From Mesorhizobium sp. B2-1-1 (GTDB lineage: Bacteria; Pseudomonadota; Alphaproteobacteria; Rhizobiales; Rhizobiaceae): a DNA stretch of 64,000 nt. The DNA lies in assembly GCF_006442975.2 (NCBI RefSeq), contig NZ_CP083954.1, positions 4,657,501 through 4,721,500 on the forward strand, read 5' to 3'. The notes beneath the pieces were generated by a model, which was not told the DNA's origin, searched no databases, and saw only the letters and a list, made by a program, of their open reading frames with translations. Within the stretch, counting starts at the first letter, position 1; each line of letters starts with the position of its first letter. The position numbers and the translations under genes were made by a program. This document shows positions 45,532 through 54,798 of the stretch, piece by piece.

Positions 45532-45704
45532 GGGCTGGATGGACAATTTCTGATTTCGGGCGGCGAGGCTATCCGCCAGCGGGCTGCGAAGGGCGATGGG
45601 GGGCCATTGTTCGAGCCGCTCGACTCAGGAGAAGCCCGCCGCCCGGAAACCCACTCCGATACGATGACTCAATCCAGCTCCATCTCGCTTTGCGCGAACA
45701 CTCG

Positions 45705-46574
45705 ATGACAAAAGAAAAGAAACGGGAGACTACCATTCGCAAGCCTCATTTGCGCGGCCGCGGGCCGCATTTTCCCTTGCTCGACACGATCGTGCAGTAT
45801 GAGTTCGAGCCCGGCTACGTCGCCTTCACCATGCCGATGCAGAAGCGGCTGCGCGTGCAAGTGGGATCGATGATCGTCGCCGACACGACCAGGGCGCTGG
45901 TGTTCTACGAATCCGATCACCTGCCGGTCTACTACTTCCCGATGAGTGACGTGCGCGAGGAGTTCCTGCTGCCGAGCAGGACGACGACGGAAGATCCGTT
46001 CAAGGGCCTGGCTACGCACTACTCGCTCAACACCGGCATCACGCTGGTCGAGGATGCCGCCTGGCGCTATCTCGACCCGGTCAAGGGCTGTCCGCCGATC
46101 GCGGACTACATGTCCTTCTACTGGCCCAAGATGACGCACTGGTATGAGGAGGACGAGGAGATCTTCGTCCACGCCCGCGACCCGTTCCGGCGGGTCGACT
46201 GCCTGCCGTCCTCACGGCGGGTGCAGGTCATCCTGGACGGCGAGCAGGTCGCCGATTCACGGCGCGGCGTGTTCCTGTTCGAGACCGGCCATCCGGTACG
46301 CCATTATCTGCCAATCTCCGACACGCGGCTCGATATGTTCGCGCCCAGCCGCTACATCTCGCGCTGCCCCTACAAGGGCATCTCCAACTACTATCACGTG
46401 ACGACGGGCAAGAAGCGCCACGAGAACCTCGTCTGGTATTATCCCGAGCCGGTGCATGAGGCGGAGCGCATCAAGGGCCTGGTCTGCTTCCATCACGAAC
46501 TGGTCGACAAGATCCTGGTCGACGGCGTCGAGATCCCGAAAGAAGCCACGGCCGCCTCCGACGGCTATTTCTAG
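45705..46574 (+). CDS. Protein with two DUF427 domains
   Basis: A 289-aa protein with two DUF427 repeats, roughly residues 35-130 and 160-260; compare RVQVGSMIVADTTRALVFYE with RVQVILDGEQVADSRRGVFL. DUF427 proteins are small beta-rich folds of unknown biochemical role. ATG 45705 has no obvious ribosome binding site; a start further in cannot be excluded. It precedes the SDR gene by 80 bases in the same direction, and a functional link is possible but unproven. Confidence 0.75.
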   Translation: MTKEKKRETTIRKPHLRGRGPHFPLLDTIVQYEFEPGYVAFTMPMQKRLRVQVGSMIVADTTRALVFYESDHLPVYYFPMSDVREEFLLPSRTTTEDPFKGLATHYSLNTGITLVEDAAWRYLDPVKGCPPIADYMSFYWPKMTHWYEEDEEIFVHARDPFRRVDCLPSSRRVQVILDGEQVADSRRGVFLFETGHPVRHYLPISDTRLDMFAPSRYISRCPYKGISNYYHVTTGKKRHENLVWYYPEPVHEAERIKGLVCFHHELVDKILVDGVEIPKEATAASDGYF

Positions 46575-46627
46575 CCGTGTCGCCATGCCCGCGCTGAAGG
46601 CTTGATCGGAACGCGGGACAGCGCATA

Positions 46628-46648
46628 CCCTCCCTGAAGCAGGGAGGG
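46628..46648 (+). promoter_or_regulatory. Hairpin that buries the SDR ribosome binding site
   Basis: CCCTCCCTG (46628-46636) and CAGGGAGGG (46640-46648) pair perfectly over nine bases with an AAG loop. The right arm contains the AGGGAGGG ribosome binding site, which ends six bases before ATG 46655. The stem would block translation initiation unless opened. Confidence 0.65.
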
Positions 46649-46654
46649 CTATCG

Positions 46655-47419
46655 ATGGATCTTTTCAAGCTGGACGGCGATGTCGCGCTGGTTACCGGTG
46701 CCGGCAGCGGCATCGGCCAGGCAATCGCGATCGGATTGGCGCAGGCCGGCGCCGACGTCGCCTGTTTCGGCCATGCATCGAAGGGCGGGCTGGAGGAGAC
46801 CGCACAGCGTATCACCGCGCTTGGGCGCAAGGCGCTGGTGCTGACGGGCACGGTGACGTCCGAGGGCGATCTCGCGGCGGCGACCGACCGCGTCGAGAGC
46901 GAACTCGGCGCCCTGACGATTGCCGTCAACAATGCCGGCATCGCCGGATCGGAGCCGGCCGAGACAATGGCCCTGGAGACGTGGCGGAAGGTGCACGAGG
47001 TCAATGTCGCCGGCGTGTTCCTGTCCTGCCAGGCCGAAGCGCGCAAGATGCTGGCGCGGCGCAAGGGCTCGATCGTCAACATCGCCTCGATGTCGGGCAC
47101 CATCGTCAATCGCGGGCTGACGCAGGCGCATTACAATTCCTCGAAGGCCGCCGTCATCCACATGTCGAAGAGCCTCGCCATGGAGTGGGCCGACCGCGGC
47201 CTGCGCGTCAATGTGGTCAGCCCGGGCTACACGCTGACGCCGATGAACAAGCGGCCGGAGGTGGCGGAAGAGATAAAGATCTTCAAGCGCGACACGCCGA
47301 TGGGGCGCATGGCGGCGCCCGAGGAAATGGTCGGGCCGACCGTGTTCCTGGCCAGCCGCGCGTCGAGCTTCGTCACCGGCCTCGACCTGATCGTCGATGG
47401 CGGCTACGTCTGCTGGTAA
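46655..47419 (+). CDS. Short-chain dehydrogenase/reductase
   Basis: A 254-aa classical SDR oxidoreductase. NAD(P) binding is at TGAGSGIGQ near residue 15, NNAGIAG near residue 90, and the catalytic Ser plus YxxxK (QAHYNSSKAAVIHMSKSLAM) near residues 153-157. The C-terminus VDGGYVCW is typical of sugar- or polyol-type SDRs. The substrate is not deducible from context. A hairpin covers its ribosome binding site. Confidence 0.88.
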   Translation: MDLFKLDGDVALVTGAGSGIGQAIAIGLAQAGADVACFGHASKGGLEETAQRITALGRKALVLTGTVTSEGDLAAATDRVESELGALTIAVNNAGIAGSEPAETMALETWRKVHEVNVAGVFLSCQAEARKMLARRKGSIVNIASMSGTIVNRGLTQAHYNSSKAAVIHMSKSLAMEWADRGLRVNVVSPGYTLTPMNKRPEVAEEIKIFKRDTPMGRMAAPEEMVGPTVFLASRASSFVTGLDLIVDGGYVCW

Positions 47420-47869
47420 GGTGGCTCGGCAGGTGGGTTGGGTGCGACCTCGCCTGCGGTCCGAATTATGCATCCAGCAAAGCCTTAGTCGTTGCGCGCG
47501 ATGAACGTTGGTATATATAATTTCATCCCATGAAACCGTCCTGGCGATGGGGCTTGCCGGGCCGATAGCCGAGGTCAGGGGACCCTGATGGCTCGCATTT
47601 TGCAGGGCGCCATAAGGCTGGCAATCGACCGGCAGGTGATCGCTGTCGTAGCGATGCGTCGGCAGCTATGACGCCGACCCTCTCAGCACCATTTCCGCAA
47701 ATCAAAAACTCAGCACAATCCCGCCTGCGCCGGTTTTGGCCGCGCGATGGCGGAAACGGCCTTGCGCAAAGGCAGGTCTTTCCAACACAATCAAGAAAAA
47801 ACCCAACAAGGGCAGAAAGACGCAAGAAGGGAACGAACGATAACCGTCACAGCTTGAAGGAGAACAAGC
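47420..47869 (+). promoter_or_regulatory. Long promoter/leader region of the TMAO-type importer
   Basis: A 450-base gap with no credible gene. Near its left end is an A/T-rich block (TATATAATTTC) with the inverted repeat TTTCAT-CCC-ATGAAA at 47521-47535, about 335 bases before the binding-protein start. If transcription starts there, the mRNA leader would be unusually long. A normal ribosome binding site (AAGGAG) lies before ATG 47870. No known riboswitch fold was recognised. Confidence 0.5.
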
Positions 47870-48844
47870 ATGTCATTTCGGAGCAGAGTTTCTAAACTGT
47901 CCCTGGGCGCCGCCGCGCTCGCGGCACTGAGCCTGCCAACGCTTTCCGTCCACGCCGCAGCCCCTGAATCCAACGACCCCATCAAGATCGCGCTGTTCGA
48001 CTGGACCAGCGTCAACCTCAACGCCAAGATTCTCGGCGGCATTCTCGAAAAGCTCGGCTACACCGTCGAATATCCGACCGCCGATTACCTCTCCAGCCTG
48101 ACCACCGGTCTCACCAATGGCGACCTCGATGTCGGCCTGGAATTCTGGGACACGACCGCCGGCGAGGCGATGAAGGCTTCCGATGCCACCGGCCAGACCG
48201 AGCGCCTCGGCAAGCTCGGCCCCAAGGCCAAGGAAGAGTGGTGGTTCCCCGAATATATGAAGGAGAAATGCCCGGGCCTGCCCAATTGGGAAGCGCTGAA
48301 GGATCCGAAATGCGCCGAGGCCTTTTCGACGGCCGAGACGGCGCCCAAGGGTCGTTATCTCGGCGGTCCGGTGACCTGGGAGGGTTTTGACGACGAGCGC
48401 GTCGAGGCACTCAAATTGCCATTCACCGTCATCCACGCCGGCACCGACGCGGCGATGTTCGCGGAGCTCGATTCCGCTTACCAGCGCAAGGCGCCGATCA
48501 TGCTGTGGATCTATTCGCCGCATTGGGCGCCGGCCAAATACAAGGGCGAGTGGGTCGAATTCCCCGAATACACGCCCGAATGCTACAGCGACCCGAAATG
48601 GGGCACGAATCCCGATGCCAAATATGATTGCGGCAAGCCGCATGGCGAGATCTGGAAATATGCCTGGAACGGCATGAAGGACAAATGGCCCGTCGCCTAC
48701 AAGGTGGCCAAGGCCTACACGGTCGACACCGACGAGCTCAACAAGATGAGCGGCGAGATCGACCTCGGCGGCAAGACGCCGGAGGACGTCGCCGCCGCCT
48801 GGATCGCCGCCCACGAAGCCGACTGGAAAGCCTGGGCACAGTGA
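47870..48844 (+). CDS. tmoX: TMAO/betaine-type ABC binding protein (TmoX-like)
   Basis: A 324-aa OpuAC-family periplasmic binding protein with a signal peptide (residues 1-29, ending SVHAAA). Aromatic residues typical of quaternary-amine and TMAO pockets are frequent, e.g. FDWTSVN, LEFWDTT, EEWWFPEYMKEKCPGLPNW. The closest remembered relative is TmoX of Ruegeria pomeroyi, the TMAO-binding protein of TmoXWV; a glycine-betaine binder is the alternative. The location 3.5 kb from trimethylamine monooxygenase supports TMAO. The gene is followed by a hairpin and then the ATPase. Confidence 0.75.
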   Translation: MSFRSRVSKLSLGAAALAALSLPTLSVHAAAPESNDPIKIALFDWTSVNLNAKILGGILEKLGYTVEYPTADYLSSLTTGLTNGDLDVGLEFWDTTAGEAMKASDATGQTERLGKLGPKAKEEWWFPEYMKEKCPGLPNWEALKDPKCAEAFSTAETAPKGRYLGGPVTWEGFDDERVEALKLPFTVIHAGTDAAMFAELDSAYQRKAPIMLWIYSPHWAPAKYKGEWVEFPEYTPECYSDPKWGTNPDAKYDCGKPHGEIWKYAWNGMKDKWPVAYKVAKAYTVDTDELNKMSGEIDLGGKTPEDVAAAWIAAHEADWKAWAQ

Positions 48845-48866
48845 TCGCTCCGACTGGAGAATGAGA

Positions 48867-48887
48867 CCCGGCCGTCGATCGGCCGGG
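48867..48887 (+). other. Hairpin between binding-protein and ATPase genes
   Basis: CCCGGCCG and CGGCCGGG form a perfect eight-base GC stem with a five-base loop, 22 bases after the binding-protein stop. A weaker terminator or mRNA-stabilising role is likely, as at 25021 and 38920. Confidence 0.6.
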
Positions 48888-48920
48888 CCTCAATCGTCGA
48901 TATTCCAGAAGGACGCTTGA

Positions 48921-50006
48921 ATGCCTGACAAGACCGAACACGGACCGAACGCTGCGGGCGCGCCAAAGGATGCCCGCCCGATAAAGCTGGCTTGCCGCAA
49001 TGTCTGGAAACTGTTCGGTTCGAGCGCGGCGAGTTTCATCCGCGAGCGCGACGGCAAGGCCAGCATGGCCGATGTCGCCGCTGCCGGACTGGTCGGGGCG
49101 GTACGCGGCGTCGATCTTGAAATCCGCCAGGGCGAGGTCTTCACCATCATGGGGCTCTCGGGGTCGGGCAAGTCGACCCTGGTGCGCTGCATGTCGCGTC
49201 TGGTCGAGCCGACGCACGGCAAGGTCGAGTTCGAGGGCAAGAACCTGCTCAAGATCTCGGATGCAGCGCTCATCGAACTCAGGCGCCACCGCATGGGCAT
49301 GGTGTTCCAGAATTTCGCGCTGCTGCCGCATCTCAACGTGCTGGACAACATCGCCTTTCCGCTCAGCATCCAGGGGCAGGACCGTGCGACGCGCGAAGCA
49401 CGCGCCCGCGAAGTCATCGAGCTTGTCGGCCTGCGCGGCCGCGAGCATTTCTATCCGCGCGAACTTTCAGGCGGCCAGCAGCAGCGTGTCGGCATCGCCC
49501 GCAGCCTGGCGACCAAGCCGGAGATCTGGTTCCTCGACGAACCGTTCTCGGCGCTCGACCCGTTGATCCGCCGCGAGATGCAGGACGAGTTGATGCGATT
49601 GCAAACCATGCTGCACAAGACCATCGTCTTCATCACCCATGATTTCGACGAGGCGACAAGGCTGGCCGACCGCATCGCCATCATGAAGGATGGCGAAGTC
49701 ATCCAGATCGGCACGCCGGAGGAACTGGTGGTTAATCCCGCGACAGACTATGTCGCCGAATTCACCCGCGACGTCGACCGCGCCAAGGTGATCTCGGCGA
49801 AGAGCCTCATGCGCGCCTGCGACGGCGCCGAGCATGGCGGCACGGTGGCGCCGGAGGCCAAGATTGCCAGCTTCTCGGCCAGCATCGTGGCGGGCGGCAG
49901 ACCGTTCGCGGTGATCAACGGCAGCGGCAAGCCGATCGGCGAGGTGACGCCGCAAGCGGTGATCGACCTGCTCGCCGGCATCGAGAGGTCAGGAGCCGGT
50001 GCATGA
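48921..50006 (+). CDS. tmoW: TMAO/betaine-type ABC ATPase (TmoW-like)
   Basis: A 361-aa ProV/OpuAA-type ATPase. An N-terminal extension (DTARPIKLACRNVWKLFG-like region) precedes Walker A GLSGSGKST near residue 81; the signature LSGGQQQRV is near residue 185 and Walker B IWFLDEPFSALD near residue 205. The C-terminal 80 residues contain one CBS-like segment (SIVAGGRPFAVINGSGKPIG) of the kind used in osmotic or ligand gating. It overlaps the permease gene by four bases (ATGA). Confidence 0.82.
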   Translation: MPDKTEHGPNAAGAPKDARPIKLACRNVWKLFGSSAASFIRERDGKASMADVAAAGLVGAVRGVDLEIRQGEVFTIMGLSGSGKSTLVRCMSRLVEPTHGKVEFEGKNLLKISDAALIELRRHRMGMVFQNFALLPHLNVLDNIAFPLSIQGQDRATREARAREVIELVGLRGREHFYPRELSGGQQQRVGIARSLATKPEIWFLDEPFSALDPLIRREMQDELMRLQTMLHKTIVFITHDFDEATRLADRIAIMKDGEVIQIGTPEELVVNPATDYVAEFTRDVDRAKVISAKSLMRACDGAEHGGTVAPEAKIASFSASIVAGGRPFAVINGSGKPIGEVTPQAVIDLLAGIERSGAGA

Positions 50007-51979
50007 CAGTAACGGCAAGCGCCAGTGGGACGAGGCCGCGACCGGCGCAGACCCGGCTGCTGGTCTGGGCCGCAGCGCTTGCGGTGGTGCTGGTCGTGTT
50101 CCTGCTCCAGGACAGTCTTCCCTGGGCCGTCAATTATCCGGCCGAGGCGATCGTGCCGGTCGCCGACTGGGTCAGCGCCCTGATGCGCTGGATAAAGATA
50201 AACCTGTCATGGCTGACGCGGTCGATCACCGCCGTGCTCGGCGTGCCGCTCGATTTCGCGCTCGACCTTCTGGCCAAGAATTTCAAGATCGGCCACGGTG
50301 CCGACGCCTATGTGCTGCCGCGCCTGTCCTGGATCGGCGTCTGCGCGGCAGCCTTTGTCGCCGGGCATGCCGCTGGCGGTCGCAAGCTCGGCATGCTGGT
50401 CGGCGGCTGTTTTCTCTACATCGCGCTGTTCGGCCAATGGACCAGCGCCATGCTGACGCTGGCGCTGATTTCCATCGCCGTGCCATTCTGCATCGCCACG
50501 GGATTGTTCGTCGGCATCTGGGCTTGGCGGAAACCCTGGGCGGAGCGGCTGGTGGTCTCCCCTGCCCTCGATCTGATGCAGACCATCCCGACCTTCGCGT
50601 ACCTCATCCCGATGCTGCTTCTGTTCGGCAACAGCCCGGTTTCGGCGATGATCGCCACCGCCATCTTCGCCACGCCGCCAATGGTGCGGGCAACGATGCT
50701 CGGCCTGTCGCGGGTGCCGTCCGAGATCGACGATTTCAGCGAGATGGCCGGCTGCACGGCGCGGCAGAAACTGTGGCGCGTGCTTTTGCCGTCGGCGCGG
50801 CCGACGCTGATGGTCGGCGTCAACCAGGTGATCATGCTGGCGCTGAACATGGTGATCATCGCCTCGATGATCGGCGCCGGCGGGCTAGGCTATGACGTGT
50901 TGCTGGCGCTGCGTGCGCTGAAGGTCGGCGAAGCCATGGAAGCGGGGCTGGCCATCGTGGCGCTAGCCATCGCGCTCGACCGGCTGAGCCAGGCCATCGC
51001 CGCCAACCATGCAAAAGGTCACGTCCACCGGCAAGTCCAGCCCGCCTTCTGGCGGCGCAATCTGACGCTGGCCGTCGCCATCCTGATCGCCACCACACTG
51101 CTTGGCCTCTTCGTGCCTGCCTTCGCGGCGGTGCCGAAGGCGATCACCTTCACCACCGCGCCATTGTGGAAAGCGGCGGTGAATTGGGTGACGATCAACT
51201 TCTTCGACGTCATCGAGGCGTTCCGCGTGGCGCTGATCCTTAACGTGCTGAACCCGGTGCGGGCCTTCTGCGAGGGCTTTCCGTGGCTGGGTGCGGTGTT
51301 CCTGCTCGGCCTTGCCGGCTTTCAGCTTTCCGGGTTGCGCCTGGCCGCTCTGGTGGCAGTGCTGACCGCCTTCTGCGCCGTCACCGGGCTGTGGGAAAAG
51401 ACGATGGCGACCGTCTATCTCTGCGGCATCTCGGCTTTCATCGCTTGCCTGATCGGCATTCCGATCGGCCTGATGGCCGCGCGCAGCGACCGCTTCGAGA
51501 AGGTGACCACGCCCGTCATCGACACGCTGCAGGTGCTGCCCTCCTTCTGCTTCATCATTCCGGTGGTGATGCTTTTCCGCGTCGGCGACGTCACCGCGAT
51601 GATCGCAACGATCGCCTTCGCCGTGGTGCCGGCGATCCGCTACACCAATCACGGCATCAGGCAGGTGCCGCCGGCACTGATCGAGGCGGCCAAGGTTTCG
51701 GGCTGCACGCCGCGCCAGACTTTCTTTCGCGTGCAATTGCCACTCGCGCTGCCCGAGATCATGCTGGGCGTCAACCAGACGATCCTGATGGCGTTGGCGA
51801 TGATCATCATCTGCGCCATGGTCGGCACCCGTGATCTCGGCCAGGAGGTGTTCATCGCGCTGTCCAAGGCCGATTCGGGCCGCGGCATCGTCGCAGGGCT
51901 CGCCATCGCCTTCATCGGCATCGTCGCCGACCGGCTGTTCAATGCCTGGACGGCCAAGGCACGGGCGAGGCTGGGTTAA
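50003..51979 (+). CDS. tmoV: TMAO/betaine-type ABC permease with two fused permease domains (TmoV-like)
   Basis: A 658-aa membrane protein with two BPD_transp_1 permease domains in one chain: the first with EAA-type GCTARQKLWRVLLPSARPTL near residue 250 and the second with GCTPRQTFFRVQLPLALPEI near residue 565. Betaine systems such as ProU have one permease of about 350 aa; the fused form matches TmoV. The two copies let one chain fill both positions in the transporter. It is followed after 33 bases by a GFA gene in the same direction. Confidence 0.82.
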   Translation: MTVTASASGTRPRPAQTRLLVWAAALAVVLVVFLLQDSLPWAVNYPAEAIVPVADWVSALMRWIKINLSWLTRSITAVLGVPLDFALDLLAKNFKIGHGADAYVLPRLSWIGVCAAAFVAGHAAGGRKLGMLVGGCFLYIALFGQWTSAMLTLALISIAVPFCIATGLFVGIWAWRKPWAERLVVSPALDLMQTIPTFAYLIPMLLLFGNSPVSAMIATAIFATPPMVRATMLGLSRVPSEIDDFSEMAGCTARQKLWRVLLPSARPTLMVGVNQVIMLALNMVIIASMIGAGGLGYDVLLALRALKVGEAMEAGLAIVALAIALDRLSQAIAANHAKGHVHRQVQPAFWRRNLTLAVAILIATTLLGLFVPAFAAVPKAITFTTAPLWKAAVNWVTINFFDVIEAFRVALILNVLNPVRAFCEGFPWLGAVFLLGLAGFQLSGLRLAALVAVLTAFCAVTGLWEKTMATVYLCGISAFIACLIGIPIGLMAARSDRFEKVTTPVIDTLQVLPSFCFIIPVVMLFRVGDVTAMIATIAFAVVPAIRYTNHGIRQVPPALIEAAKVSGCTPRQTFFRVQLPLALPEIMLGVNQTILMALAMIIICAMVGTRDLGQEVFIALSKADSGRGIVAGLAIAFIGIVADRLFNAWTAKARARLG

Positions 51980-52012
51980 GCTCAAGCGGCGAACTTATCA
52001 AGGGAGGAAGAC

Positions 52013-52390
52013 ATGACCAGCAGGATTGCCCGCTGCACCTGTGGCCAATTGCAGATCCGCTGTCCGCAACAGCCGGCCAAAATATCGCTTTGCCACTGCC
52101 TGGACTGCCAGCGGCGCACCGGCAGTCCGTTCGGGATAGCGGCTTTTTTCGCTGCCGACGCGATCGACATCGACGGCTCATCCCAGACATTCCGGCGCAA
52201 TTCCGACAGCGGCTTTCCCGTCACGTTCCACTTTTGTGGAAACTGCGGCTCGACGGTGTTCTGGTATCCGTCGCGCAAACCGGAGGCGGTCGCTGTCGCG
52301 GTCGGCTGTTTCGCCGATCCGTCTTTCCCCGCGCCGACGCAAGCCGTCTATGGCGAAAGCCGCCACGACTGGGTCGTGTTGCCGGCCTGA
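52013..52390 (+). CDS. GFA-family protein in the TMAO operon
   Basis: A 125-aa GFA/CENP-V-fold protein. Zinc-binding cysteines are in ARCTCGQLQIRC near residue 7, SLCHCLDCQRRTG near residue 31 and FHFCGNCGSTVFW near residue 73. It is 33 bases after the TmoV-like permease with a strong GGGAGGA site, so probably the fourth gene of the tmo operon. Because TMAO and DMA demethylation release formaldehyde, a role in formaldehyde or thiol-adduct handling is a reasonable inference, but the family's general activity is uncertain. It is convergent with tmm, six bases away. Confidence 0.82.
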   Translation: MTSRIARCTCGQLQIRCPQQPAKISLCHCLDCQRRTGSPFGIAAFFAADAIDIDGSSQTFRRNSDSGFPVTFHFCGNCGSTVFWYPSRKPEAVAVAVGCFADPSFPAPTQAVYGESRHDWVVLPA

Positions 52391-52396
52391 AAGCCG

Positions 52397-53755
52397 CTAC
52401 TCCGCCGCGACGCCCTTCACTTCCAGATAGCTCTCCATCGAATCGTCCAGCGCCTGCAGCCACGGCGTATGGTGCAGCGGCGCCATGGTGCCGGTCATCA
52501 ACGAGCGGTAGGAATGGTCGCGGAAGCTCATGATGTCTTCCACCTTGTGGTGCTCCCATTCCATGAAGGTCTGGTTGACCGCCTCGACGTCGAAGCCGGG
52601 ATAGTCGGTCTGGTCCATCAGTTCCTTGGTGTAGTCGCCCTGGAACCAGATCATCTGCTCGGCGTCTTCCAGCGTCTCCTCGCGCGCCCGCCATCTGGCA
52701 CCGTGCTCGGCCATTGCCTGCGCGGACGGCAGCTTGATGCGGCCCATGATGACGTCGCGCGCGTACCAAGCCTGCGCGTCGAACATGTTGAAAGTGTAGA
52801 ACTGGTCCTGCATGCCGATGTAGAAAAGCTTCGGGTTCTTCTCCCAAACGACGCCTTCATAGAGATCCAGCGGCCACATGCGGTTGGCGGTCTTGAGTTT
52901 CAGGTCGTCGGTGAGGAAAGGGAAGGAATGGAGATAGCCGGTGCACAGGATGATTGCGTCGATATCCTTGGTTGAACCATCCTTGAAATGCGCCGTCTTG
53001 CCGACGACCTTCTGCAGCAGCGGCACCTCTTTCCAGTTCTCAGGCCATTTGAAGCCCATCGGCTTGGAGCGGTAGCTCGAGGTGATCGACTTCGCGCCGT
53101 ATTTGTAGCATTGCGAGCCGATGTCCTCGGCCGAATAGGAGCGTCCGATGATCAGGATGTCCTTGCCCTTGAATTCCATCGCGTCGCGGAAATCGTGGCT
53201 GTGCAGGATGCGGCCGTTGAAGGTCGAGAACCCCTCGAAATAGGGAACGTTTGGCACCGAGAAATGCCCGGAGGCGACGACGACATTGTCGAACTCTTCC
53301 GAATAGGTGACGTCATTGGTGCGGTCATGCGCGGTGACGGTGAATTTCTTCGTCTCGTCCGAGAAGGTCACCATGCGCACAGGACTGTTGAAGCGCACCC
53401 ATTTGCGCACGCCTGACTTTTCGACGCGGCCCTTGATGTAGTCCCACAGCACGGCGCGCGGGGGATAGGAGCCGATCGGTCGGCCGAAATGTTCCTCGAA
53501 CGTGTAGTCGGCGAATTCCAGGCATTCCTTCGGCCCGTTCGACCAGAGATAGCGATACATCGAGCCGTGCACCGGATCGCCATGTTCGTCGAGGCCGGTG
53601 CGCCATGTATAATTCCACAGGCCGCCCCAGTCGGACTGCTTTTCGAAGCAGACGATCTCGGGAATGTCTGCCCCTTTGTCGGCCGCTGACTTGAAGGCCC
53701 TGAGCTGTGCTAGGCCGGACGGTCCGGCCCCGATGACGGCAACGCGAGTGTTCAT
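52397..53755 (-). CDS. tmm: Trimethylamine monooxygenase (flavin-containing)
   Basis: Tmm oxidises trimethylamine to TMAO with NADPH, O2 and FAD. The 452-aa sequence has the FAD motif GAGPSG at residues 9-14, the FMO-type FNGRILHS at residues 179-186 and the NADP motif [10 protein letters not shown] at residues 204-213. Stretches such as [21 protein letters not shown] and [19 protein letters not shown] match Tmm enzymes of Methylocella and Ruegeria from memory and differ from Baeyer-Villiger enzymes. ATG 53755 follows a GGAGG. A palindromic element lies at 53793-53818. The importer, XRE-cupin gene and dmm operon nearby support the role. Confidence 0.88.
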   Translation of the reverse strand: MNTRVAVIGAGPSGLAQLRAFKSAADKGADIPEIVCFEKQSDWGGLWNYTWRTGLDEHGDPVHGSMYRYLWSNGPKECLEFADYTFEEHFGRPIGSYPPRAVLWDYIKGRVEKSGVRKWVRFNSPVRMVTFSDETKKFTVTAHDRTNDVTYSEEFDNVVVASGHFSVPNVPYFEGFSTFNGRILHSHDFRDAMEFKGKDILIIGRSYSAEDIGSQCYKYGAKSITSSYRSKPMGFKWPENWKEVPLLQKVVGKTAHFKDGSTKDIDAIILCTGYLHSFPFLTDDLKLKTANRMWPLDLYEGVVWEKNPKLFYIGMQDQFYTFNMFDAQAWYARDVIMGRIKLPSAQAMAEHGARWRAREETLEDAEQMIWFQGDYTKELMDQTDYPGFDVEAVNQTFMEWEHHKVEDIMSFRDHSYRSLMTGTMAPLHHTPWLQALDDSMESYLEVKGVAAE

Positions 53756-53792
53756 GTCCGGGCCTCCATTTTTTTGATTTCCCCAGCGAAAC

Positions 53793-53818
53793 AAATTTCA
53801 CTGGCAGTGACAGTAATT
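53793..53818 (-). promoter_or_regulatory. Operator candidate ahead of tmm (motif A)
   Basis: The element reads AAATTTCACTGGCAGTGACAG plus five bases (written in plus orientation); the inner CACTGGCAGTG is an 11-base palindrome. It ends 38 bases before the tmm start codon, where a repressor would block transcription. The same ATTTCA(C/T)T core occurs ahead of dmm and the permease operon. Confidence 0.5.
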
Positions 53819-53974
53819 GGCCCTCCGGCACTGTCAACAGCCATCTGCGGGAACGGCGTTTGCGCAAGGCGGATTCCTGGCGAAGAACCCGCATTGCCCG
53901 AAATCGCGGGATTGGCGCATGCGGCATAAGACGGCTTGCCGACGCGGCTGCGCTCATGTATCGCCACCGAATAT

Positions 53975-53994
53975 GTTCACCTTGAGTGAAATAA
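53975..53994 (+). promoter_or_regulatory. Operator candidate ahead of the XRE-cupin gene (motif E)
   Basis: TTCAC-CTTGA-GTGAA is an inverted repeat 26 bases ahead of the regulator's start codon, with AGTGAAAT matching the opposite orientation of motif A. Autoregulation by the XRE-cupin protein is the simplest reading. Confidence 0.45.
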
Positions 53995-54016
53995 ATCCGC
54001 GAAGTCCGGGGGCGAC

Positions 54017-54739
54017 ATGGCGAAAAACGCTTCAAATCCAAAGGCCGGTGCTGGAGCCGGCGGCGCAAAGGCAAAGCCGCTGCCAAAGGTCTCGGTGGAC
54101 GGGAAGACCATCCGCGCGCCGCTTACCCAGAACCCGCACGCCATCCGCGACACGCGTGAAAAGGTGCTGGAAGTGGCGATCGGCCGCGAGGTGCGCGCGT
54201 TCCGCAAGAAGCTCGGCATCACCGTCGCCGATCTGGCGGTCGCCACCGACATTTCGCTGGGCATGCTGTCGAAGATCGAGAACGGCATCACCTCGCCGTC
54301 GCTGACCACCTTGCAGGCGCTGTCGCGGGCGCTGGGTGTTCCCGTCACCGCCTTCTTCCGCCGCTTCGAAGAGGAGCGCAGCGCCGTTTTCGTCAAGGCG
54401 GGCGAAGGGTTGGACGTCGAGCGCCGCGGCACGCGCGCCGGCCACCAGTACAATCTGCTTGGTCACATCGGCTCGAACACCAGCGGCGTCGTCGTCGAGC
54501 CCTATCTGATCACGCTGACCGAGGATTCGGACGTGTTCCCGACCTTCCAGCACGAGGGCATGGAGTTCCTCTATATGCTGGAGGGCGAGGTCGTTTACCG
54601 ACACGGCAGCAATCTCTACCCGATGAAGCCCGGCGACAGCCTGTTCTTCGACGCCGACGCCCCGCACGGGCCGGAGCAACTGACGAAACTGCCGATGCGC
54701 TATCTGTCGATCATCTGCTATCCGCAGAGCGCGGGTTAA
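54017..54739 (+). CDS. XRE-cupin transcriptional regulator of the methylated-amine cluster
   Basis: A 240-aa regulator with an XRE-type helix-turn-helix (residues 56-112: GREVRAFRKKLGITVADLAV, DISLGMLSKIENGITSPSL) and a C-terminal cupin (about 155-235: GMEFLYMLEGEVVYRHGSNL, KPGDSLFFDADAPHGPE) that likely binds a small ligand. The N-terminal 50 residues are Ala/Lys/Gly-rich and disordered-looking. It is divergent from tmm. XRE-cupin regulators of tmm are known in marine roseobacters; equivalence here is inferred. Repeat arms follow 60 bases after its stop. Confidence 0.85.
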   Translation: MAKNASNPKAGAGAGGAKAKPLPKVSVDGKTIRAPLTQNPHAIRDTREKVLEVAIGREVRAFRKKLGITVADLAVATDISLGMLSKIENGITSPSLTTLQALSRALGVPVTAFFRRFEEERSAVFVKAGEGLDVERRGTRAGHQYNLLGHIGSNTSGVVVEPYLITLTEDSDVFPTFQHEGMEFLYMLEGEVVYRHGSNLYPMKPGDSLFFDADAPHGPEQLTKLPMRYLSIICYPQSAG

Positions 54740-54798
54740 CGGAGCTCGATCTCCTTTTTTACAGCATTGGCGATTGGCGAAAGCCGAAGTGGCATCCG

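Noticed and set aside
47420-47869. Riboswitch in the tmoX leader
   Set aside because: No recognisable riboswitch core or strong multi-stem fold could be seen by eye.
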